Positions 1-6,812 of a stretch of 10,588 nt of DNA are shown piece after piece; positions within the stretch are counted from its first letter, which is position 1; every line of letters starts with the position of its first letter. Both the position numbers and the translations under genes were made by a program. This DNA is from JBGSYN01 sp041750975 (GTDB taxonomy: Bacteria > Pseudomonadota > Alphaproteobacteria > Geminicoccales > Geminicoccaceae), in the NCBI GenBank assembly GCA_041750975.1, contig JBGSYN010000142.1, positions 1 to 10,588 on the forward strand, read 5' to 3'. The notes beneath the pieces were generated by a model that worked only from the letters and a program-made list of their open reading frames with translations, was not told where the DNA came from and searched no databases.

Positions 1-13
1 TTGATGCGCTTGC

Positions 14-1396
14 CTAGGCGGCCTTCGGCATGGCCAGTAACGTATCCTTGAGCCCCTGTTCGAGCCGGTCGAACAGGAGGTCAACCTCCTCGGCGGTGAT
101 GATCATGGGCGGGCAGATCGCCAGCACATCGCCCGGCAGGGCCCTGAGGATTAGATCGTGATTCTGGCAGTGCGCCTGAATTTGCGCCGCGGCCTTCATC
201 GCCTTGGGGAACTGGGCGCGGCTGCCCTTGTCGGCGACGATTTCGAGGCCGGCAATCAAGCCGACGCCGCGGGCCTCGCCGACCAACGGATGCGCCTCCA
301 GCCGGTCGAGCCGGTCCATGAAGCGGTGCGATACCGACTGCACATGGCCGACAATGTCTTCCTCTTCGTAAATGCGGATCGCTTCAAGCGCCACGGCAGC
401 ACTGACCGGATGCCCGCCATAGGTGAAGCCGGTGCCGAACACGCCGAGGCTTTTGCTGTGATCGGCGATCGCCTGATAGATCGCATCGCTCATCAGCACT
501 GCCGAGATCGGCATGTAGGCCGAGCTCATTTGCTTCGCACAGGTCATCATGTCGGGGGCGATGTCATAGGTCGTCGAGCCCCACATCTCGCCGGTCCGCC
601 CGAAGCCGCAAATGACCTCATCGGCCACCATCAATACATCGTGGCGTTTCAAGACTTTCTGGATCTTTTCGAAATAGCCAGGAGCCGGCGGAATGACGCC
701 GCCGGCGCCCATCACCGGTTCGGCGACGAACGCCGCGACGCGTTCGGAACCTTCGGCCAGAATGAGTTCGTCGAGTTCCCGGGCGAGGCGGGTCGTGAAG
801 GCGTCCTCGCTCTCGCCCGGATAGCCGTAGCGATAGAGGTTCGGCGGCGTGACCCGGCGAAAGCGATCCATCATCGGGGTGTCCCAGCCGTCATGCGCAT
901 AGGGCAGGCCCGTCAGATGCGATCCGGCGATGGTCATGCCGTGATAGCCGCGCTCGCGGCCGATGATGATCTTCTTTTCGGGCAAGCCCCGGGCGTTCTG
1001 ATAATACCAGACCGTCTTGATCATGCTGTCGATGGCTTCCGAGCCCGAGCAGCAGAACCAGACGTGGCGCAATGGTTCGGGCGCGATGCTGATCAGCTTG
1101 TCGGCAAGCTCGATCACCGGCTCCATCGAGCGGTGCGCGAAGGTATGCGAATAGGGCAGCAACTCAAGCTGGCGCCTGGCCGCCTCGACCAGCCTTTTGT
1201 TGCTGAACCCGAGCCCGGCGCACCAAAGCCCGGCCATTCCCTCGATCATGCGGCGGCCGTCATCGTTCTCGACATAGATGCCATCGCCCTTGGTGATGAC
1301 GATCGGCCCTTTGTCTTCATGGTCCCGCAATTGCGTGAAGGGGTGAACCATGTAGGCGATGTCGCGGGCGGCGAGCGAGTTGGGTGCGTGAGACAT
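14..1396 (-). CDS. Class III (omega) aminotransferase, PLP-dependent
   Basis: Predicted cytosolic PLP enzyme of 460 residues, the usual length for class III aminotransferases. It should move an amino group from an amine or omega-amino acid to a keto acid, typically pyruvate. Visible motifs: GLWCAGLGF at about 56-64, the phosphate-binding SGSE at 117-120, YHG at 151-153 (Tyr stacking on PLP), EPVMGAGG at 226-233, D259 in VADEV, and the Schiff-base lysine K288 in CAKQMSSAY. R418 sits where these enzymes carry the carboxylate-binding 'flipping' arginine. The overall pattern recalls the SpuC/(S)-selective omega-transaminase group (polyamine, beta-alanine or similar amines), but the substrate cannot be assigned. 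I chose the ATG at 1396 because GGAG lies 6 bases upstream. An in-frame ATG at 1453 would add 19 arginine- and proline-rich residues unlike the family. The gene is transcribed divergently from djlA and has no visible operon partner. Confidence 0.93.
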   Translation of the reverse strand: MSHAPNSLAARDIAYMVHPFTQLRDHEDKGPIVITKGDGIYVENDDGRRMIEGMAGLWCAGLGFSNKRLVEAARRQLELLPYSHTFAHRSMEPVIELADKLISIAPEPLRHVWFCCSGSEAIDSMIKTVWYYQNARGLPEKKIIIGRERGYHGMTIAGSHLTGLPYAHDGWDTPMMDRFRRVTPPNLYRYGYPGESEDAFTTRLARELDELILAEGSERVAAFVAEPVMGAGGVIPPAPGYFEKIQKVLKRHDVLMVADEVICGFGRTGEMWGSTTYDIAPDMMTCAKQMSSAYMPISAVLMSDAIYQAIADHSKSLGVFGTGFTYGGHPVSAAVALEAIRIYEEEDIVGHVQSVSHRFMDRLDRLEAHPLVGEARGVGLIAGLEIVADKGSRAQFPKAMKAAAQIQAHCQNHDLILRALPGDVLAICPPMIITAEEVDLLFDRLEQGLKDTLLAMPKAA

Positions 1397-1415
1397 GAAA
1401 TGCTCCAAGGGAATA

Positions 1416-1440
1416 GGGACTCGGCGCGCGGGCCGAGCCC
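1416..1440 (-). promoter_or_regulatory. GC-rich inverted repeat in the aminotransferase leader
   Basis: On the plus strand, GGG-A-CTCGGC (1416-1425) pairs with GCCGAGCCC (1432-1440) around a 6-base loop, giving nine G-C/A-T pairs with one bulged A. It lies 20-44 bases upstream of the chosen ATG, just outside the ribosome binding site. It could be an operator or a leader-RNA hairpin. If translation began at 1453 it would simply be coding sequence. The function is inferred only from its position. Confidence 0.35.
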
Positions 1441-1541
1441 TCGAATATTGCATCTGACACTAGGCTCGCGCCGGCATCCGGGCAATGGCGGGCGTGCAAC
1501 AACCGACCGGCCTGGGCTTGGTACTCCGAATGGATGGCGTA

Positions 1542-1572
1542 GTCTTCAGGATGCATCCTTGCATTCGAAGAC
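1542..1572. repeat. Nested inverted repeats in the divergent gap
   Basis: The arms GTCTTC (1542-1547) and GAAGAC (1567-1572) are perfect reverse complements. The left part of the interval holds the perfect 10-base palindrome GGATGCATCC (1549-1558). This might be an operator for one of the divergent genes, but the arms are short and chance is possible. Confidence 0.35.
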
Positions 1573-1849
1573 GGCCATGGAAGGAGCGAATGCCGATGAG
1601 ACCGTTTGGCGAACAGCGCAGCGTCATGGTGTCACCATTCTTTTCGACGTGCCAAGCCTGCGGGATCCGCATCTATGGCGTCGCGCTCGTTGTGGTGATA
1701 CGGGCTTGGCTTTAAGGAACAGTCTTGTATCGTCTGGTAGCTACACCCATTGTGAGCCTTCAGGTCTGCCGTGACCGCGCGCAGATGCCCTCCATGCGAA
1801 CCTCGAGACAAGAGCCAGTCCTGGAGCCGACCGGAATGTTGGAGCGCCC

Positions 1850-2638
1850 ATGAGTATTTGGGGCAAGATTATCGGCGCTGCGTCCGGTCTCGCCATGGCC
1901 GGACCGCTTGGCGCCATCCTCGGTGGTGTCGCCGGTCATGCTTATGACGACTGGCGCAAGGAGCAGCGGCAGCCGAGCCAACCGCATCGTTTCGGCCATG
2001 ACCCTGAGGGCGAGGCGCTGTTCGCACAGCAGCAGGTCGCTTTCACCACCGCTGTGATCGTCCTTGCGGCGAAGCTCGCCAAGTCCGACGGCGTCGTCAG
2101 CCGCGATGAGATCCACACTTTCAAGAACATCTTTGCAATCGACGAGGCCGAAGTCGGTGACGTCGCCCGGATCTATAACGAGGCCAAGCAGCGCGCCGAC
2201 GGCTACGAGCCCTACGCCCGGCAGATCGCCGCCATGTTCGGCGACGAGCCCGAAGTTCTGGCCGAACTCATGCAGGGGCTTTTCGAGATCGCTGCTGCCG
2301 ACGGCACGATCGCCGCCGCGGAGCGGCAATATCTGAGCAAGGTTGCACTGATCCTCGGCTTCAACCGCTTCGACTACCAGATGTTCGAGGCACGCTACCG
2401 GACGCGGGCCCAGCAGGCCCCGCCGAGTCATGACGATGCGTATGCCGTGCTTGGCCTCAAACCCTCGGCGAGCGATCAGGAGATCCGATCGGTCTACCGT
2501 CGTCTGGTGCGCGAACATCATCCGGATGCCCTCACCGGCAAGGGCATGCCCGACGAGTTCATTGCCCAGGCCACCAAAACGCTAGCAGCCATCAATGCGG
2601 CCTATGACAGGATCGCCCAGGAACGGAATCTCAAGTGA
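1850..2638 (+). CDS. djlA: DjlA-like TerB/J-domain co-chaperone
   Basis: A 262-residue protein with the DjlA arrangement. Residues 1-31 form a glycine-rich hydrophobic segment (GxxxG-like spacings), probably a membrane anchor or dimerisation helix. About 62-180 is a TerB-like helical domain with two acidic turns, KSDGVVSRDE at 78-87 and AADGTIAAAE at 149-158. A J domain at about 194-259 carries the invariant HPD at 224-226. J domains stimulate Hsp70 (DnaK) ATPase, so this protein likely recruits DnaK to the inner membrane; in E. coli DjlA is tied to envelope and capsule regulation. The ATG at 1850 has GGAG 5 bases upstream. The stop overlaps the GTG of the next gene (GTGA at 2635-2638), so the two are probably translationally coupled. 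The family call is firm; the exact client is unknown. Confidence 0.93.
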   Translation: MSIWGKIIGAASGLAMAGPLGAILGGVAGHAYDDWRKEQRQPSQPHRFGHDPEGEALFAQQQVAFTTAVIVLAAKLAKSDGVVSRDEIHTFKNIFAIDEAEVGDVARIYNEAKQRADGYEPYARQIAAMFGDEPEVLAELMQGLFEIAAADGTIAAAERQYLSKVALILGFNRFDYQMFEARYRTRAQQAPPSHDDAYAVLGLKPSASDQEIRSVYRRLVREHHPDALTGKGMPDEFIAQATKTLAAINAAYDRIAQERNLK

Positions 2639-3045
2639 GAAGGATTGCTTTGTGGGCCGCGATCATGCTGCTTGCCGCAACGCATGTCGGGGCGCAGACC
2701 ATCGATGGGTGCAATGACGCCACACTCGATCATCCAGCCGTCGCCAACTGCCTGAACGCAGCCTTGGCCCAGGTCGAGGCTACTTTGGTCGAGACCATTC
2801 AGGCAGCGGAAGAAGTCGCGCGGGAACTCGACGACGTGACCCGCCTGGACGAAGCCTTGCCCGACTTCGCCGCCGCCAATGAGGCATTCCTCGCCTATCG
2901 CGAAGCCGCATGTCGCTCGGTCGGCACGTTGGAAGGCTCGGACGCCGGCAGCGGCCAGGCCATCGCGCAATGTCACATCGATCTCACGCAGCATCGGATC
3001 GCGCTCATCCGCCAGTCGGCGGGGTTAGTGGAAGCGAAGCAATGA
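2635..3045 (+). CDS. Secreted LprI/DUF1311-like protein
   Basis: A 136-residue protein beginning with a Sec-type signal peptide (MRR, hydrophobic core, likely cleavage after VGA at residue 20). The mature part has four cysteines (C26, C39, C93, C113), enough for two disulfides in the periplasm. The signature AFLAYREAAC at 84-93, followed by C113 and T118..R121, matches the lysozyme-inhibitor LprI N-terminal (DUF1311) pattern, in which a W/Y-x-x-Y/F-R-x-x-x-C block precedes a last cysteine and a T-x-x-R motif. Lysozyme inhibition is known only for some members, so the activity here is an inference. The GTG start overlaps the djlA stop by four bases. The stop lies inside a possible ATGA overlap with the methyltransferase. 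Confidence 0.75.
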   Translation: MRRIALWAAIMLLAATHVGAQTIDGCNDATLDHPAVANCLNAALAQVEATLVETIQAAEEVARELDDVTRLDEALPDFAAANEAFLAYREAACRSVGTLEGSDAGSGQAIAQCHIDLTQHRIALIRQSAGLVEAKQ

Positions 3046-3071
3046 CGGCCGGTCGCCGAATGGAGATTTCG

Positions 3072-3650
3072 ATGGATTCAGCGCCTCAGACATATCTGCC
3101 CAAAGCAGTAACGACCATACGGGATCGAGCCTCTGCAATCGGTTTCGATATGGGATCGGATCTGCAAACGGGCCAAATGCTCCGGTTTTTGGCCGGGACC
3201 AAGCCTGGCGGACGTATCTTGGAACTGGGCACAGGCACCGGTCTTTCAGCCGCCTGGATGCTTGACGGCATGGATCGTGATGCCCGATTGCTGAGCCTCG
3301 ATATCGATCCGAACCATCAATCGATCGCCATCGAATTCCTTGGCAATGACGACCGGGTCGAGTTTCGGCTGATGGACAGTGCCGAGTTCATCGAGGCAGG
3401 CCATGCGGAGAGCTACGATCTCATCTTCGCTGACTCCTGGCCGGGTAAGTTTTCGCATCTCGAGGATACACTGCTGATGCTCAAGCGCGGCGGGATCTAT
3501 TTCGTCGACGACATGCAGCACGCGACTGATTGGCACAAACAACATCGGCAAAACTTCGATCATCTTATCCAGACCATCGAATCCAAACCCGACCTCGTGA
3601 CGCTCCGCCTCGACTGGTCCACGGGGCTGCTAATGGCGACCAGGCGCTAG
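3072..3650 (+). CDS. Class I SAM-dependent (O-)methyltransferase
   Basis: A predicted cytosolic methyltransferase of 192 residues. It has SAM-binding motif I ELGTGTG at 51-57, an acidic end of strand 2 (LSLDIDP, D77) for the ribose hydroxyls, FADSWPGKF at 119-127, and VDDM at 145-148. This is the compact Rossmann plan of the small O-methyltransferase group (COG4122-like); the substrate is unknown. The start is ambiguous. The ATG at 3072 has GGAG 6 bases upstream and begins close to the conserved TYLP. The ATG at 3042 overlaps the previous stop as ATGA and has GGAAG 7 bases upstream, giving 202 residues. I prefer 3072 on homology grounds. It is the last gene of the djlA operon and converges on the barrel gene that ends at 3702. 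Confidence 0.87.
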   Translation: MDSAPQTYLPKAVTTIRDRASAIGFDMGSDLQTGQMLRFLAGTKPGGRILELGTGTGLSAAWMLDGMDRDARLLSLDIDPNHQSIAIEFLGNDDRVEFRLMDSAEFIEAGHAESYDLIFADSWPGKFSHLEDTLLMLKRGGIYFVDDMQHATDWHKQHRQNFDHLIQTIESKPDLVTLRLDWSTGLLMATRR

Positions 3651-3661
3651 CGCACTCCGCA

Positions 3662-3684
3662 TTTCCCATATTGCACTCGGGAAA
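3662..3684. terminator. Weak hairpin between convergent genes
   Basis: TTTCCC (3662-3667) and GGGAAA (3679-3684) are perfect 6-base arms around an 11-base loop, in the 51-base gap between the methyltransferase stop and the barrel-gene stop. The place suits a bidirectional terminator, but the stem is short, the loop is long and the tail is only a short A/T run. Confidence 0.25.
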
Positions 3685-3701
3685 AGGACGTTCAAAAGCG
3701 A

Positions 3702-4715
3702 TTAAAGTTCGAAGCCCAGGCTGAAGAGTGCGATTGTGCCGTCATGCCCCTCTTCATCACGAAATCTCGAGACTTCGAGAGCGGCATCCACGCCCGGCAG
3801 CAAGGCGAACTCGAGCCCGCCGATCAGGTTCCAGCTTTCGCCCCGGTCGCAATCGACGCATTGGCCCCAATTGAGCGACGCTTCGAGCGGATCGATCTCG
3901 GCACGCCCTCCCAGATTGTAGAAAATTCGATGAGTGTCCTCGATTTCCTCGGTCGCGATGCCACCGGCAATTGCCAAGGGGTCGGTTCCAACGGTGCCGC
4001 TCAGGCTTACGCCTCGGTAGTTATCCGCAACGGCGATACTCAGTGCCGCTCCGACCTCAAAGTCTTCATGCTCAGTGTAGTAGTTTAGCGTAGCATCGAC
4101 TAGTTCATCGAACGCTTGGTCATTGTCCCGGTCGTCCCCGTCTTCATCGTCATTGGGCGTGTAGGATCCTGCGAACTGCCAGTTCCGTACAAAGGGCGAA
4201 TAGTAGATGATCCGCGTATTGCTGGTATCTGTGGCAGTCAGAAAGACAAGTTCCGGACTGTCGATAATATCGCCGTCAAGTCCGCCGGTGCCGACGGCAA
4301 CGAACGGCGCCATGTAATTGATCACCACCGAGGCCGAATCGTCGAGTCCGAACCTTGGGTCGCCGTATTTGGACCTCAAGAACAAGAATGCCTTCTCGGC
4401 ACCGGGCGGCGAATTCTTGTCGCCGGTAAGTTCGGTAATGGCGCCCCATCGAAGGTAGGGATCGTCCGTCTGGTATACCGCTTCGATGGTGAGCGTAGCG
4501 TCGACTTCGAACAGCTCATTGTCCGCATCGATATCGCGCTTGCCAAGATCGCCCAAGGCCGCAAGGAAGCTGATCTCGCTGGTAATTTTGGTTTCGAGTT
4601 CTTGGGCCGATGCCGAAACCGGCGTCGCACCAAGATGGCCGGCCGCGACCAAACCGATCTGAAAGCATCGTGTCGCCATGCGTCGGTATCGTCTCTGTCG
4701 GATCGCCGATGCCAC
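3702..4715 (-). CDS. Porin-like outer-membrane beta-barrel protein
   Basis: A 337-residue protein exported by a Sec signal (basic RQRRYRR stretch, hydrophobic core, likely cleavage after SASA at residue 37). The mature chain alternates short amphipathic strands with acidic turns and ends in FSLGFEL, a plausible outer-membrane assembly signal. The segment FLFLRSKYGDPRFGLDD resembles porin strands. A strongly acidic loop lies at about 188-205 and a CVDCD pair at 286-290, unusual in a porin. The GTG at 4715 lies three bases past the kinase stop and lacks a good ribosome site, so it would depend on coupling. The ATG at 4679 is an alternative (325 residues) with a shorter signal peptide. Being third in the regulator-kinase operon, it may be a regulated target or a sensor partner. 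The barrel call is good; specific porin activity is not shown. Confidence 0.72.
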   Translation of the reverse strand: MASAIRQRRYRRMATRCFQIGLVAAGHLGATPVSASAQELETKITSEISFLAALGDLGKRDIDADNELFEVDATLTIEAVYQTDDPYLRWGAITELTGDKNSPPGAEKAFLFLRSKYGDPRFGLDDSASVVINYMAPFVAVGTGGLDGDIIDSPELVFLTATDTSNTRIIYYSPFVRNWQFAGSYTPNDDEDGDDRDNDQAFDELVDATLNYYTEHEDFEVGAALSIAVADNYRGVSLSGTVGTDPLAIAGGIATEEIEDTHRIFYNLGGRAEIDPLEASLNWGQCVDCDRGESWNLIGGLEFALLPGVDAALEVSRFRDEEGHDGTIALFSLGFEL

Positions 4716-4718
4716 CGG

Positions 4719-6068
4719 TCACGAACGGGCAAAGGCCAGGGCAATCTGAAGTCCCGGATTGGCGTCCTGCGTTTCGATCGTGATATCGTGGAGCTTTGCG
4801 ATCGAACGAACCAGGCTGAGGCCAAGCCCGCTGCCTTTGGTCTGGCGGCTCCGGTCGAGGCGATAAAAGCGCTTGAACACCTGCTCTCGTTCCTCAGCGG
4901 GAATACCAGGTCCGTCATCGGCGATGGTCAGTCTCGCCCGACCGGATTCGTCGGTCAGGCTGACCATGACGACGGTTCCAGGTGGTGTATGTTCGATTGC
5001 GTTCTCAAGAAGATTGGCAAGCATCTGCGTCATCAGGGCCTGGTCGCCGTTGACCGCCACGCCCGGGGTGATAGCGCGGTCGAGCGCCCGGCCATGGGCC
5101 GTGATCACGGGTTCGAATGTCTCGGTTATTTCGCTCAGGAGTTCCGACAGGTTAAGACGTTTGAATCCGGCGCGACGCGTGCCGGCCTCGATCTGGGCAA
5201 TTCTCAAGAGTGCGTCGAAGGTGCCGAGCAAGCCATGGAGCTCGGCCTTGGCTTCCTCAACCAGGCTCTTTGTCGCCGCACCCGTCTCATCGCTTTGGTT
5301 GATCAGATCAAGCTTGTTGTGCAGCCGCGATAGTGGCGACCGTAAATCGTGGGCGATACCGACCGTCACATTCTCCATGTCTTTGGTCAATTCCTCGATA
5401 CTGTCCAGCATCGCATTGATACTTCGGGCAAGTCGATCGAACTCGTCGCTGCTGCCGCGGATGGCGACGCGTCGATCGAGGCCGCCAGCCTGGATCGTCT
5501 CTGCGGTCTCGGCAATGTTTTGGATGCGGGCCAGAACCATACGCGCCAGAGACAGTCCGGAGAGCAGCGCCAGAGGTACGGAGATGGCAATCAGCCAGAG
5601 GCTGCCTTCCTCGACCAGTTGCAGAGTGTCATGCATCACCTCGCCGTCGATTGCCATGGCCAGCCAGTGATCCGGGCCAAGCTGGACGGTTTGCACGAGA
5701 TGGGTTTCGTCGGGATCGTTGCCGACCGGGATGAATTCCGAGCGACCCTGCTGCAGCGTCTCGAGTGCGAGATTGCCCGCGATCAGGCCGTTGTCGTCGT
5801 CGGCAACGCGGTAGGTGATCCCATCCTCACCAAGCTCTGCCGATTCCCGATCCAAGTTATTCAGGAGGCCGGTCATTCCGGCCTCATTATAGGTTTCGCG
5901 CAACTCCGTAATTTCGTCCTCGATCTCGCTTTCGAGAGCAAAACGCATGATCCAGCCGCCCGCCTGACTAATCACCAGCAGCACCAGAATGATGCCAAGC
6001 GTGAAGATGCCCGTCGACAAAAGGGTCAGGCGGAACGTCGCTGAGGTGACGAAATGGTTAAGTTTCAA
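4719..6068 (-). CDS. Sensor histidine kinase (HAMP, HisKA, HATPase_c)
   Basis: An inner-membrane kinase of 449 residues. TM1 is at about 12-34, then a periplasmic sensor of about 120 residues rich in D/E, TM2 at about 157-179, and HAMP to about 232. The HisKA H box is IAHDLRSPLSRL with phospho-acceptor H240. The ATPase has N box NLLENAIEH (N356), G1 DDGPGIP (384-390) and G2 GSGLG (412-416), so all catalytic elements are intact. No ATG fits: the in-frame ATG at 6197 lies deep inside the regulator gene, and the next downstream ATG loses TM1. The TTG at 6068 gives LKLNHF, overlaps the regulator's 3' end by 11 bases and has a G-rich stretch upstream. The signal sensed is unknown. It should phosphorylate the adjacent OmpR-type regulator. 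Confidence 0.92.
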   Translation of the reverse strand: MKLNHFVTSATFRLTLLSTGIFTLGIILVLLVISQAGGWIMRFALESEIEDEITELRETYNEAGMTGLLNNLDRESAELGEDGITYRVADDDNGLIAGNLALETLQQGRSEFIPVGNDPDETHLVQTVQLGPDHWLAMAIDGEVMHDTLQLVEEGSLWLIAISVPLALLSGLSLARMVLARIQNIAETAETIQAGGLDRRVAIRGSSDEFDRLARSINAMLDSIEELTKDMENVTVGIAHDLRSPLSRLHNKLDLINQSDETGAATKSLVEEAKAELHGLLGTFDALLRIAQIEAGTRRAGFKRLNLSELLSEITETFEPVITAHGRALDRAITPGVAVNGDQALMTQMLANLLENAIEHTPPGTVVMVSLTDESGRARLTIADDGPGIPAEEREQVFKRFYRLDRSRQTKGSGLGLSLVRSIAKLHDITIETQDANPGLQIALAFARS

Positions 6069-6729
6069 GCGAATACCCCACCCCCCGCACCGTCTTGATG
6101 CGTTCCGCCCCGAAAGGTTTGTCGATCTTGCTTCGGAGCCGGCTGATATGGGTTTCGACGACGCTAGTCTTGGGATCGAAATGATATTCCCAGACATGCT
6201 CGAGCAACATGGTCCGGGTTACGACCTCGCCTGCATGGAGCATCATATATTCGAGCAAGCGAAATTCCCGGGGTTGCAGCTCGATGGCTTGGCCGGCACG
6301 CTCGACCCGCCGCGTCAGCCGGTCCATGACGAGATCCCCGACTGTGAGCGTGTCTTTCTGAGCCGCGAGGGGCCGGCGGCGCACCAGCGCTCTGAGGCGT
6401 GCCGCAAGTTCCGAAAAGGCAAAGGGTTTGACGAGGTAATCATCGCCGCCGGCATCCAGACCCTTGACCCGATCATTGAGGCCGCTCAGGGCCGAGAGGA
6501 ACAGAACCGGTGTCTGGCAATCGGCCTCGCGGAGCAGCTTGACCATGTTGAGGCCGTCCATGCCCGGCAACAGGCGGTCGACGATGAGCACGTCGTAATC
6601 GGCATCGGTCGCAAGGAACATACCGTCGCGGCCCGTTGCGACATGGTCGACGACATCGCCACGTTCGCGCAGGCCCCGCGCCACGAAATCAGCGGTTTCC
6701 CGATCATCCTCGATCAACAAGATCCGCAA
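6058..6729 (-). CDS. OmpR/PhoB-family response regulator
   Basis: A 223-residue cytosolic transcription factor. The receiver domain (1-120) has the acidic pair in IEDD (D8, D9), phospho-acceptor D51 in VDRLLPGMDG, S79 and K101 in VKPF. The C-terminal winged helix (about 125-223) has the recognition-helix region TSVVETHISRLRSKI and the closing hairpin TVRGVGYSLE. It should bind tandem DNA repeats when phosphorylated by the overlapping kinase. The start is fixed: the codon just before TTG at 6729 is an in-frame TAG (6730-6732), and MRILLIEDD is the canonical N terminus. GGGAGG lies 11 bases upstream, a long spacing. It is the first gene of the operon. Autoregulation and control of the barrel gene are likely but inferred. 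Confidence 0.95.
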   Translation of the reverse strand: MRILLIEDDRETADFVARGLRERGDVVDHVATGRDGMFLATDADYDVLIVDRLLPGMDGLNMVKLLREADCQTPVLFLSALSGLNDRVKGLDAGGDDYLVKPFAFSELAARLRALVRRRPLAAQKDTLTVGDLVMDRLTRRVERAGQAIELQPREFRLLEYMMLHAGEVVTRTMLLEHVWEYHFDPKTSVVETHISRLRSKIDKPFGAERIKTVRGVGYSLET

Positions 6730-6746
6730 CTAAGAACCAGCCTCCC
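6727..6746 (-). promoter_or_regulatory. Ribosome binding site and TTG start of the response regulator
   Basis: Reading the minus strand, GGGAGG (6746-6741) is followed by 11 bases and then TTG at 6729-6727. An in-frame TAG directly before the TTG rules out any earlier start. A strong Shine-Dalgarno at wide spacing combined with TTG suggests deliberately low translation of the regulator. Confidence 0.6.
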
Positions 6747-6767
6747 GTCACCATCCGATGGCCGATG

Positions 6768-6791
6768 AAGGGTCGGCCGAAACCGACCCTT
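6768..6791 (-). terminator. Hairpin after the DUF4114-protein gene
   Basis: AAGGGTCGG (6768-6776) and CCGACCCTT (6783-6791) are perfect 9-base arms around a 6-base loop, 22 bases past the stop of the acidic-protein gene and 39 bases before the regulator start. It is placed to end that transcript or limit read-through into the two-component operon. There is no long U tract after the stem, so it may be an inefficient or attenuating terminator. Confidence 0.55.
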
Positions 6792-6812
6792 CCGTTGGAA
6801 CGAATTATCCGC

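Larger units (their letters stand above)
1397..1849. other. 453-base divergent intergenic region, no convincing gene
   Basis: This gap lies between the divergent aminotransferase and djlA starts, so it must hold promoters for both directions unless transcription enters from outside. Short open frames exist (for example 1485-1715 plus and 1460-1672 minus), but neither has a recognisable domain. The visible structure is the leader hairpin at 1416-1440 and the nested palindromes at 1542-1572. I could not identify convincing -35/-10 pairs. GGAG at 1841-1844 is the djlA ribosome binding site. Confidence 0.6.

Noticed and set aside
1485..1715. Possible small plus-strand gene in the divergent gap, with a CxxC
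   Set aside because: It has no clear ribosome site and no family, and an equally long frame runs antisense to it; not supported as a gene.
158..1774. Long plus-strand frame (538 codons) opposite the aminotransferase
   Set aside because: It is rich in His, Arg, Asp and Ala with no domain, and lies antisense to a gene with intact catalytic motifs; it is a product of codon bias at high GC.
1760..2521. Minus-strand frame opposite djlA
   Set aside because: It is a shadow of the TerB/J-domain gene, which carries HPD and a good ribosome site.
4116..5333. Plus-strand frame of 405 codons across the barrel and kinase genes
   Set aside because: It spans two genes on the opposite strand, has low-complexity composition and no recognisable domain.
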